The position numbers were made by a program, and so were the translations under genes. Positions 1-8,906 of a stretch of 64,000 nucleotides of DNA are shown in pieces. The DNA is from Zygnema cylindricum (Eukaryota > Streptophyta > Zygnematophyceae > Zygnematales > Zygnemataceae): positions 1-64,000 of the forward strand of contig JBBHKE010000262.1 of assembly GCA_037447655.1 (NCBI GenBank). Direction: 5' to 3'. Below the pieces are notes generated by a model. That model had not been told where the DNA came from. It worked only from the letters and a program-made list of their open reading frames with translations, and did no database searches. Numbering within the stretch: position 1 is the first letter of the stretch; every line of letters starts with the position of its first letter.

Positions 1-426
1 TAAATAAAGACTAAGTAGTTTTTGGGAAAATTTGGTGGAGGATGGATTTGATATCACTACTTGGTGTTATGTGGCTTATGAAGATGTGCTTGTAAAAGGC
101 CTATCATCTGGGTATGTGTTGCAGATTGGGGATGGGACTGGCTGTTGGAACACCAAGAGGGAGATTGGATTTTGTGTGGATGACAAAGAGATGAGGTGGA
201 AAATCTCTTATAGGATTTATGAAAAGTGGCATGGTAAATAAAATATGTGATCAACAAGATAGAATGTTTATTTCACCTCATTTGATACACCTTTTTTTTT
301 AAACATATCAGGGTAGTGACTTAAATATATATCAGGGGAAAGGAAAGAAGAAAAGCAAAGCAAAAAAAAAAAAATAATTTTTCTTGGTAAGGGTTGAAAG
401 AAAAGTGGACTAGAAAATAAGGGGAG
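1..426 (+). mobile_element. 3' end of a decayed Ty1/copia element
   Basis: The window opens inside a plus-strand copia element. Residues encoded at 32-241 (TTW, SGYVLQIGDG, CWNTK) align with the start of the copia RNase H domain (TTWSDASYGD, SGYVLYVGDG, CWSSKQ in element A), but the catalytic WSD has become WCY and the frame is lost afterwards. A polypurine tract AAAATAAGGGGAG at 414-426 lies directly before the TG of an LTR at 427, exactly as in element A. The body lies outside the window. Seen directly: motif remnants, tract and LTR start. Inferred: same family group as A. Confidence 0.75.
32..241 (+). pseudogene. copia RNase H remnant
   Basis: About 70 codons recognisable as the copia RNase H region by the order ITTW, SGYVLQIGDG and CWNTK. 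The first catalytic Asp is gone, the EAEY and DNQ motifs are unrecognisable, and a stop follows. It is a dead fragment of the element ending at 426. Confidence 0.6.
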
Positions 427-545
427 TGTTGAAATGTATGTATTTTCTAGGTTTGTATTGTGCAGAAAATAATGTTTTTCTTTGGATATTTTTTCTAGGT
501 TGAAATAGAAAAGAAGCGAAGGCATTCTGCCTTTAACTCCTCTTT
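427..545 (+). repeat. truncated copia LTR
   Basis: Starts TGTTGAAATG straight after the polypurine tract and carries the ATTTTCTAGG motif typical of LTR starts in this window. That motif is present twice (near 441 and 490), suggesting a small internal duplication. Similarity to other LTRs fades near 545, where element D sequence begins, so roughly 900 bp are missing. The exact right end is uncertain. Confidence 0.6.
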
Positions 546-1086
546 AGCTCCGCTTGCTTTTGTAGTAACTCCTGTTTTCTCCGTTGGAGTTTTTGTGCGG
601 CCGTCAAAGTCGGAACCCGAGAGGGAGATCCTAAACGTAGGACCACGAATTCTGCAACCATCGCTTCCAGTTGCTAGTTTTGTTGTTGGATGATCTTCTC
701 CGGTGTGAGGCTGGCTGTTGGCGTGTGTTCTAGTTCTTCCATGGTTCGACGTCCCCAAGGAAAAAGGAGCTGGAGTGGAAGAGGATTCACGACAATGTCC
801 CTTCCGCTTGTAAATAGAGCATATTGCATCATCTATTTCAGAACTCCGTTTTTCTAGTTGTCCTTCGTTACCGACGTTTTGTATTCCAATCCTCCTCGTA
901 GCTTTTGTTCCATCTGTTTCTTTGTTCTTTCAGCTCTCTCCTTTTCCCATTCCTTCTACTTTAGGGCAAGTACGGGGTTGAGCTTCCATGGGCAGCGCTT
1001 CCACCCATGACCGGTTTGCCGGCAATTCAGACAATTGTACAGGAAGACTCGGTCGTCCGCTCCCATGGCTGGTTTCTGATCCGCTA
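546..1086 (-). pseudogene. element D gag, C-terminal part with zinc knuckle
   Basis: Minus strand. A perfect CX2CX4HX4C nucleocapsid-type zinc knuckle (CLNCRQTGHGWKRC) is encoded at 1033-992, followed by charged, Lys/Glu/Gln-rich sequence with stops down to about 550. This is the downstream part of the gag-like frame at 16970-16626 and 3355-2126, cut off from it by the solo LTR at 1087-2094. Relative to that upstream frame the knuckle is shifted, so at least one indel lies between. No protease or polymerase follows; the left end abuts a truncated LTR. I infer retroelement gag from the knuckle but cannot assign a superfamily. Confidence 0.65.
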
Positions 1087-2094
1087 TGTTGAGCTTAAAA
1101 ATTTTCTTATGTATTTTCTAGGTTTCTTAATTGATCCAAAATGAGGGAAAAAGTAGAGGCAACCTACTTCTAACTTCTCTCTCTGGCCCCATACTTGCCA
1201 TAGTCACTGAAGGCTGGAGAGGAAGCTAGAGCCATGGCTGCCAATGCTTCTCCTAGAGGCAGAAGGTAGCCTTTCTGGTAAACTTACCAAAAAGGTTGAC
1301 AGACCCAGGATTTGATCCTGGTACCTACTCTCCGTCTAAATAGCCTAGTATCGATACCATGTAGCCTAACACCTGTGTTGAAGTATATAGGGTACATTAA
1401 CTACTTAACAATATGAAAATACAGAAGTTCATTTAAATGACGAACGGACCACTATCACATTGAGATAGTTAGAAAGAGTTACGTCAAAAATACCACTTTT
1501 ATTTTTAACGACCCTGAATTAAGGCGGATATCAATCGTAGGGCAGAGGAAGAAACCGACATCGCGGAATGGACGATTTGGCGGTTTGCGGTCACAGCCAC
1601 ACCAGGTGACACGTGGCAACATGACATTGGAGAGCGGCATCTTCGGGACATACCATGGCGAACGCGGATATGGTAGGTGTCGTCTTCTTGGCCATGTCGT
1701 ACAATAGCCGTACAAAAAGAACTCTTGGCCAATTACCTTTTTGTACTGTACACTGATTAGATTAGCTCACTGATTAGATTAGCTCCGTACTTCAGTAGTA
1801 AAGAGATCAGAGAGGGGTTTAGGACTTAGGAGAATTAGAAGTAGCCGCCTTTTTCCCAGAGTGCTCTTGTATAAAAGGTCATCTTTGACCATTGATAATT
1901 TAATGCTCAGGGGAGCAATTTTAAGGATTCTTTTTGTAGTAGACTCAGGGGAGTCTGCTCTTTCAAGGGATGCATTTTGGTTAGTCTCTGTGAGGGTGTC
2001 AGTAATACTCATACAAAGACGAAGGGATTAGGCTATCCTAGGGGCTTTTGGTAAGCTGCCTACACTGAGTACCAATGCAGGTCTCAGAGTTGCA
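1087..2094 (+). repeat. solo copia LTR, 1008 bp
   Basis: Begins TGTTGAGC and ends CAGAGTTGCA. Flanks are CGCTA (1082-1086) and TGCTA (2095-2099), a 5-bp target duplication with one mismatch. No internal domain is attached, so it is a solo LTR produced by LTR-LTR recombination. It interrupts element D. It contains an antisense tRNA-like stretch (about 1295-1375), a TATA motif TATAAAAG near 1870, and near its end an ATG that opens the short frame MQVSELQ into the LTR terminus, matching the gag start of element A. Confidence 0.85.
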
Positions 2095-3355
2095 TGCTAT
2101 CATTCACGTGTTTCCCTTTAAGCTTCTATAAAGCTTGAGGTTTTGCTGTCTCATCGTTGTCCGAAGACAATTCTCCGGCAAATCCTTCAAAATTTCCCCT
2201 GGCTTTGTCGGTGACAACCTTTTCCCTGGCTTCAATATGAACAAAGTGGTCGTAGAACTTCATAGCGACCAACGAAATTTCCTTAGCAGACGGATTGATA
2301 TCCTGGATGGTTTGGCTTGCAATCCAATTGTCGAGTGCGGTTTGCCCCGTAGGCTTGAAGGAATTCCGGAGTTCGATAAGTTATTTGGTGGCCATAGCTG
2401 GAAGATCGATGGTTGAAAGTTTTGTCTTTTGGCAGAGGCAGGAGAGTCTGTTAAAAAGAGTCAGTGGTGTCTCACTTTTTAAACACCGAAATTCTGTAAA
2501 CTCCTTGATAGCAGATTCATTCCTCTCGGTGTAGAGGAGTCTCGAGATGTTCAAAAGAGTAGTGCAGGGTATGGGATGGGCAACCATTCTGGTGGCAGTT
2601 TGGGCTGCTTCTATTGCTTCCAGATGGTTCATATAAGCTTGCCCCTTGTCCAGTAATTTCATGTCATTGGTGTAGGTCGGGGTGATGGGGGCAGCCGCAG
2701 GTGCAACCTAGTCTGCCTCTGCTTGTAAAACAACAGCATCTAGAACCGGGTCCAAAATCTTGATGTTAGGCGTCATCAAGAGTGGTTGTCGCTCTTTATA
2801 GTCTGCTAGGGCTCCCCCAAAGAGATAGTTGACCATCATCGAGAAAAGGGTAGTTCCGAAGTCATATGGGATTGCCCCTCCCCTGTACTTATTGATCTCG
2901 GATTGGGTGAAAGTTTTCCACAAAATTTCAAAATTAGAAAAAGCTATTCCAAAATTATCCCTCGTAAAGATCCGTACGTCCCCCATCTCTTTTTCTTCCT
3001 CTGCGAAATTGGTGAATTAAGGCGAGGCCGGTCTAGTGGGGTAGACAAACTGAGCCGGTAAAGTTGCTCCTGGTTCTACACCTTCTAGATCCGAATCACA
3101 TAGGACGAGCTGGTGTAACTTTTGTGATCCCCCCCTCACTAAGGATTGTCTTGATGTTAAAGGAGGAGATGGATTTCGGGCTCCTCTAGATCCAGGAGCG
3201 TATTGTTCCTCCCTTAGAAATGTCTGCACTGATCGAATATGGATCCGGGGTCTGTTTAAAGGCCTTAGTGGAATTCACGGTGGCGGAGACAAAGACGGAG
3301 ACTGCTGGGGCTTTGTAGTAAAAGGTGTCTCTCTCCTGGTTCGCCTCCTAGATGT
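2095..3355 (-). pseudogene. element D gag, central part
   Basis: Minus strand, one continuous frame from 3355 to 2126 broken only by in-frame stops at 3277-3275, 3019-3017, 2710-2708, 2383-2381 and 2128-2126. The frame joins exactly onto the frame ending at 16626 once element C and one copy of its CTTAG duplication are discounted. The product is Pro/Ser/Arg-rich first, then mixed alpha-helical-looking sequence (for example TRDNFGIAFSNFEILWKTF and LIELRNSFKPTGQTALDNW). I recognise no catalytic motif. With the zinc knuckle downstream it reads as a capsid-type gag. Stops spread over 410 codons show slow decay of a once intact gene. Confidence 0.6.
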
Positions 3356-3360
3356 CTTAG

Positions 3361-4170
3361 TGTTGTTCTACAACTACCGGTGGAGGTGGAGGAGCAGCAG
3401 AAGTAGTAGAATTAGACATGATACTCTCTCAGAAGCTATCAAGAATCCTATATATACACATTCAAACTTCACAAAGCTCTATCAAAGTATAGAGCAACAT
3501 AAATACTGAGAACTCCCAAAGTTTCAGTATAATTGACTCGACAACACTTAAGATATAAAACTCAGAAGTTTCTCAAAAACTATCTGCAGTTTTACTACTT
3601 GGAAGTCTGGATAGATAATGTGTTCTGAGTCCTAATTCTTATAAGTGTGTTGTACCGGTGATACTAGTGTACCTGAGATGTACGTTAAGCTACCAAGCTA
3701 ATCTATTCTGTCAAGCTACCACTGAGCTAGCACTAAGCTACCACTGAGCTACCACCGAGCTACCGCTGAGCTACCACTGAGCCACCCACTAAGTTGAGGT
3801 CCGTTCACTTGATTCATATCAATCGCAGCTGCGTTGTCCCGTACCAAATCATATCTAAGATAACAACCGCTGCGTTGTCTGTATGAATCATATCCAAAGT
3901 GACCGCAACTGCTTTGTCCTGTCTGTGTCGTAGCTGCGCTGCTGCGATGCTCTGTCTGCATAGCAGCTCCGCTGTTGCGCTGCTCTGTCTGCATAGCAGC
4001 TACGCTGCTACGCTGCTCTGTCTACATAGCAGCTGCTTCGCTGCTCTGTTAGCATAGCAGCTACGATCATGTACTGCACTCAAGTGATGACGCATGTCCT
4101 TACACTACAAATTACTACCTTTCTACCATCCTACTAATTTGCTGAGGCTGAAAGCTTTAAAAAAAAAACA
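3361..4170 (-). repeat. 3' LTR of element C
   Basis: 810 bp, TGTTGTTC to AAACA. Matches the LTR at 15813-16625 end to end, with substitutions and a short A-tract change near the right end. Contains the CTACCACTGAG tandem stretch (about 3710-3785) and the GCTGCG / CTGTCTGCATAGCAG repeats (about 3825-4060) typical of this LTR family. Confidence 0.9.
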
Positions 4171-4186
4171 CTCCCCTAAAGCTTTA
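4171..4186 (-). other. polypurine tract of element C
   Basis: On the minus strand this reads AAAGCTTTAGGGGAG immediately before the 3' LTR, the priming site for plus-strand DNA synthesis. The AGGGGAG core is the same as in element A. Confidence 0.7.
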
Positions 4187-4379
4187 GACTCAGTATACCG
4201 GCGCAGCTGCGATGACAAACTAGCGCAGCATCGCAGCATAGCAATATAGCAATTAGCAAGTCACCCAGTCTCACTACATCTCAATGTTGGACTTATCGCA
4301 GCGTGACAGTACACTTGTGTAGCAATCAAGCTATTCACTTAATCCTACTGCATCCCTACAATACTTCAGTTTAGGAGCA

Positions 4380-4548
4380 GGTAGGGCTTAAGTGAGCATA
4401 TCAACAATCATTTTTGCATGTGGCAAATAACATAATTTAATCACTCTAGAGAACACTTTTTCTCTTACAAAGTGTAATCTTACATCCATGTGCTTGCTTT
4501 TGAAGTGGTGACTTGGGTTAGAAGGAATGGCAATGGCAACCTGGTTAT
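4380..4548 (-). pseudogene. element C RNase H, distal part
   Basis: Minus strand. Encodes the end of the copia RNase H domain, including NPSHHFKSKHMDVRLHFVRE and the DML(T) motif. It is separated from the preceding WCDN motif (at about 5452) by the solo LTR. Reading through with the LTR and one GTTAT copy removed restores the DNQ junction of the RNase H active site, which fixes the insertion point. Confidence 0.8.
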
Positions 4549-4904
4549 TGTTGTTCTATAACCACCGGTGCAGGTGGAGGAGCAGCAGTAGTAGTAGAAG
4601 TAGACATGATACACTCTCAGAAGCTATCAAGAATCCAACCTAACAGCAGCCCTTAAGTGCTCACCAATTCTTATACAAGCATCCAAACTTCACAAAACTC
4701 TATTTGAATATAGAGTAGCATAAACAGTGATAACTCCCAAAGTTTCAACACAATTGACCCGAGAACACTCAAGATATAATACTCAGAAGTTTCCCAAAAA
4801 TTGTCTGCAGTTTTACTACTTGGAAGTCTGGATACATAATATGTTATGAGTCCTAAGTCTTATACTTGTGTTGAACTGGCAACACTAGTGTACTTGAGAG
4901 GTAC

Positions 4905-5012
4905 ATCAAACCACCAAGCTACCACTAAGTTGTTAAGCTACCATTGAGCTATCACTAAGGTACCACTGAGCTATCACTAAGCTACCACTGAGCTATCACT
5001 AAGCTACCTAGA
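4905..5012. repeat. short tandem repeat, GCTACCACTGA/GCTATCACTAA
   Basis: Alternating 11-bp units inside the solo LTR. The same motif is present in the C LTRs (3710-3785 and 16198-16285), so it is a family feature. It has no coding sense. Confidence 0.85.
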
Positions 5013-5171
5013 ATCGTATCTATCGTAGTTGCTCTATCTTGTACAGAATCACATTAAGAATATCAGACGCTGCGTTGTCCGTACGGACCATATCAAATAT
5101 AATCGTGGTTGCGTTGTCCTGTCTGTGTTGCAGCTTCGCTGCTGCGTTGCTCTGCTGCTGCGCTGCTTTGT

Positions 5172-5410
5172 TGCTGCGCTGCTCTACTATATAGCAGCTG
5201 CTCTGCTGTATAGCAGCTGCTCTGCCGTATAGCAGCTGCTCTGCTGTATAGCAGCTGCTCCGTTGTATAGCAGCTGCTCTGCTGTAAAGCAACTGCTCTG
5301 CTGTATAGCAGTTGCTCTGCTGTATAGCAGCTGCGCAGCTCTGTTGTATAGCAGCTGCGTTGCTCTGTCTGTATAGCAGCTGCGCTGCTTTGTCTGTAAA
5401 GCAGCTGTGG
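5172..5410. repeat. 19-bp minisatellite (TATAGCAGCTGCTCTGCTG)
   Basis: About nine near-perfect 19-bp units, each self-complementary around GCAGCTGC. Because 19 is not a multiple of 3 it opens similar-looking spurious frames in all three phases, rich in A, Q, S, Y, T and E. The other two C LTRs have only a few degenerate units, so the array expanded in this copy. Confidence 0.85.
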
Positions 5411-5445
5411 TGCTCTGAGACTGAAAGCTTTCCAAAAAGACAACA

Positions 5446-7859
5446 GTTATCACACCAGATCACGTGTAGACCAACCTGCATGTATCCCAATTCTTGCAAC
5501 ACGGATTTCACCCATAGGAGTTCTTTGAGGGCCGAGCTCGCTGCCATATACTTTGACTCCATTGTCGATTCTGTTGTAACCTTTTGAAGTTTGCTACTCC
5601 AACAGCAAGTCGCGTTCCCAATCTGTATAACGAATCCCGTGGTTGATTTTCGGCTTGGCATGTCGCCATAGCTTGCATCACCCCATGTTTGCAGCTTGAC
5701 TTCTCCTCCGCCAAGAGTGAGTTTGAGGTGCTGCCAAATATCTTAAGACTCTCCTTGCTGCATCAAAGCCAGATTTTCTCGGATTCTCTAGACTTCTGCT
5801 CAGTACCCCAACTGCTGCAGCAATGTTAGGACGGGTATAGTTCATGAAATATATTAAGCTTCCCACTATCTGTCTATAAGGTATTAGTGTCATAGGATCA
5901 TTCTCCCTTGACTCTAAATACTCGCTAACAATGACACCTGGTTCTGTCTCTTCTCCCTCTAACTTCTGTCCAAACTCCATTAGAGTTAGACATCCTTTTG
6001 CCCCCGCATTCCATACTCATCTAACATGTTTCCAATAGCATATTTTTGAGTTAATTTTATTACTTTCTTATTTCTGTCCCTCTTTACATGGATTCCCAAA
6101 ATATACTTTACCTCACTGAGGTCCTTCAACTCGAACCGTGAGTTTAGAGCAGTTTTGATTTTGTTAATTTCAGCTATTGATTTGCTAAATAATAGTAAGT
6201 CATCTACATACACCGCTATATATACTATCCCATTTTCACCCTTTAGAACGTAGATAGAGTGATCAGAACTTATCCTTTGAAATCCTAGACTGGTCAAGAA
6301 TTCATCAAGCTTCAGATTCCATTGCCTAAGGGCCTGTTTTAGGCCGTACAAAGATTTTAGCAACTTGCATACTAAGTGCTCTTTTCCTGGTTCTGCATAC
6401 TTTTCAGGCTGCTACATGTAAATGGTCTCTTATCGTTCTCCATGCAAAAAGGTTGTCTTTTCATCCATCTGATAAATTTCCATATCTTCTATAGCAGCTA
6501 GGGACAGCAAAACCCTAACTGTTCGAAATCTTACAACCGGAGAATATGGTTCTTCAAAATTGATTCTTACCTTTTGATTATACCCCTTCGCCACAAGTCT
6601 GGTCTTATAACGTTCAATAGTGTTTTCGGGATTTAACTTCACCTTGAATACCCATTTGCTGCTGATCGCTTTTCGGTCCGGAGAAAGGTCCACAAGCTCC
6701 GAAGTTTGAGCCTCAATGATGGACTTCATTTCGTTGTTTGCCGCCTCAATGCAGTAATTCCGCTCTGGTGATGAGAAGGCCTCTTGGATGGTCAAGGGCT
6801 CCCCTGAGGCTACCGAGTAGGCAAAGTGAGAGCTTGCTTGCAGGCGGCAGCTGGATCGTCTCCCCCCCGGAAATTCTGAGGTTGAGATCGTCGGATGCCG
6901 TGCATTGCGCTAATTGCGTTGATTGCGTTGATTGCGCTGGTTGCAATCCGTGTGTAGCTGATTGCGCTGGTTGCGATCCGTGGGTTTTGACTGCTGTTGG
7001 TTCGGTTGGAATTGAACGTGTGGATGAAGGTGGAGAGAGTCTGACTCCGGAGTCACCATCGGAGAATGTTGCACCTGCGGGACAATTTCTTGCATGCAAT
7101 CTAAAATAACATATTCCTGTACTCTTTGCTGCTTTTGCAGCTCTGTCATTTGAAATACATCTACCAGGTCTAGTTCATCTTTGACAATGATATTCCTTGC
7201 TACAACTATTTTCTGCCTCTAAAACAGAAAGACTCTCTAACATTTGGAGTGATCATCATATCCTAGCAAAATACCCGGTAATCCTTTCGGTTCCATTTTC
7301 CATCTGTCCGTAGACGTATAAGGCATTGACTACCAAAGACTTTGAAATGGCTAACATTTGGTTTGCTACCTGTCTTGATCTCGTATGGAGTAGTGTCTAC
7401 CGATTTGGATGCTATTGTATTCTTAATATAAACTGCACATTTTAGATCCTCAGCCTAGAATTTCGGATCCACATTTTTATCCGCGAGCATCGACCGCGAG
7501 CTCTCCGTGAGAGTCCTATTTAATCTCTCCGAAACCCCATTTTGTTCCGGTGAATATGGAACAGTCAACAGATGACTTATGCCTTCCTCTAGTAAAAAGG
7601 TTTCAAATTCTTTCGAAGTATATTCAGCACCATTGTGTGAACTGAGCTGTAAAATAGATAAATTATGAAGTTTTTCAGCCCATGCTTTATAGTGTTTGAA
7701 GTGACCAAACACCTCACTCTTCTCCTTCATGAAGTAAACCTTTGTAAACCTGGAGAAATCACCCGTAAACATGACCATATATTTCATTCCCCCGGCAGAT
7801 AGAACCTTCGCAGGACCAAAAACATCCGAATGAATTTGCTGTAAATGTTTTGTTGATCG
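5446..7859 (-). pseudogene. element C pol: integrase core, RT, proximal RNase H
   Basis: Minus strand. From 7859 down: integrase (HSDVFGPAKV, SPEQNGVSERLNRTL; the second catalytic Asp is His, in SSHNGAEY), a poor linker at 6800-7450, reverse transcriptase (SKWVFKVKLNPENTIERYK, EIYQMDEKTTF, YVDDLL intact near 6200), TRPNIAAAVGVLSRSL, and RNase H start (STTGFVIQIG, CCWSSK, ESTMESKYMA, WCDN). At least five frame breaks separate these pieces. The integrase reading enters element A at 7859 and continues at 14311. Confidence 0.85.
6895..6990. repeat. degenerate tandem GATTGCGTT/GGTTGCGAT repeat
   Basis: Short 9-bp units in the linker between integrase and RT of element C. On the minus strand they encode repeated NQR(N). 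This is the variable spacer of copia polyproteins and is not a motif of known function. Confidence 0.6.
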
Positions 7860-8906
7860 TGTAGGAATTAATGGTTTTAAGTATTTTCTAGGTCTAAATA
7901 GAAACAAAGAAGCCGAGGCAGTCTACCTCTAACTTCTCTCTCCAACTCTCAAACTTGTCGCAGTCACTGAGAAATTGGAGAGGAAGCTAGAGCCATGGCT
8001 ACCTAAGCTATCCTCAGGTTTACGGGAAATTTATATTAGTCTACGGATTAATTACTAGAATATATATGCCGGCGGCAGGATTTGATCCTGGTACCTGCCG
8101 GCCGACAGCTAGGAGATAGCCGGTAGCCTTAGCCGTTAAGTCTAGAGGTACTGATGCGTAGTATATAGTACGATAAGTATTTATACAGGTACACGTAGAA
8201 TAATTCATTTAACTATAACTATTTACGGGACACATAGATATGGAATTGTAAAAGTACGAATTGCGGTACGGATATAAAATCAATACCGCGCATTGATTTC
8301 GGAAGCGAAACAAATACCGCGCATGTATTTATTACGGCTACGATCAAAAACGAGTTTAATCGGACGGCCGGAAATTGCGCCGAGATCGCGGAAGGAGAAT
8401 TCGGCGGTTTGTGGGCAGCGCCACATCGGATGACACGTGGCGATGTAACATTGGAGCGCGGCATCTCCGAGGATTTAAGGAGCGAATCCGGATACTCCAC
8501 GTGTGGACATTTAGGCCATATCGTACAATATCCGTACATAAAGTACACCGGCAGTTGTACTTCTACGTACGGAACTGAAATCTGATTGGTTCCGTACATC
8601 AGTAGATAGAGTCTGTGAGAGGGATAGGACTTAGAAAAATTAGAAGATAGGACCCTCTCTCCCAGAGAGCTTCTGTACAAAAGGTCAACTTTGACCCTCC
8701 ATAACTTACTGCTCAGGGGAGCAAATTCAGAGATTCTTTTTGCTATCGACTCACGGGAGTCTTGTCTTCACAGGGGTGAAGTTGGTCAGCGTTTTTGTCT
8801 GCCAGGGTGGCAGTTATTTTTGCTTAAACACAAAGGGGTCAGGATTATCCTAGAGGCTTCTTGGAAGCTGTCCACTCTGAGGACTTATGGAGGTCTCAGA
8901 GTTACA
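7860..8906 (+). repeat. 5' LTR of element A
   Basis: 1047 bp. Contains ATTTTCTAGG near the start, an antisense tRNA-like stretch (8066-8140), an imperfect inverted repeat ATTGATTTCG / CGAAACAAAT (8292-8315), G-box motifs ACACGTGGC (8433-8441) and CCACGTGTGG (8498-8507), a CTCTCTCCCAGAGAG hairpin before a weak TATA-like GTACAAAAG (about 8675), and the gag start codon at 8887. Confidence 0.96.
8433..8507 (+). promoter_or_regulatory. G-box pair in LTR U3
   Basis: ACACGTGGC at 8433-8441 and CCACGTGTGG at 8498-8507 are G-box (CACGTG) cores, binding sites of plant bZIP and bHLH factors. At least the first is kept at the matching place in most LTRs here (for example ACACGTGGC in the LTRs at 1087, 13259 and 22236, and CCACGTGG in those at 17482, 25809 and 43112). 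Regulation by such factors is inferred only. Confidence 0.45.

Larger units (their letters stand above)
4549..5445 (-). repeat. solo LTR of the element C family
   Basis: 897 bp, TGTTGTTC to CAACA, flanked by GTTAT at 4544-4548 and 5446-5450. Same family as the LTRs of C but longer, because its internal tandem repeat is expanded. It sits between the Asp-Asn and Gln codons of the RNase H active site of C. Confidence 0.92.

Noticed and set aside
5172-5360. Regular repeats resembling a CRISPR array
   Set aside because: Units are contiguous without unique spacers, sit inside a eukaryotic LTR, and no cas gene is present.
5029-5453. Several overlapping open frames on both strands, rich in A, Q, S, Y and C
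   Set aside because: They are translations of the 19-bp minisatellite in an LTR, similar in all phases because 19 is not a multiple of 3. Only the 5446-5661 part is real (element C RNase H).
8219-8680. 153-codon minus-strand open frame, repeated at 13618-14079
   Set aside because: It lies wholly in U3 of the two LTRs of element A. Its repetition reflects LTR identity, and no other LTR in the window keeps the frame clearly. Still, it is the longest antisense frame in the LTR.
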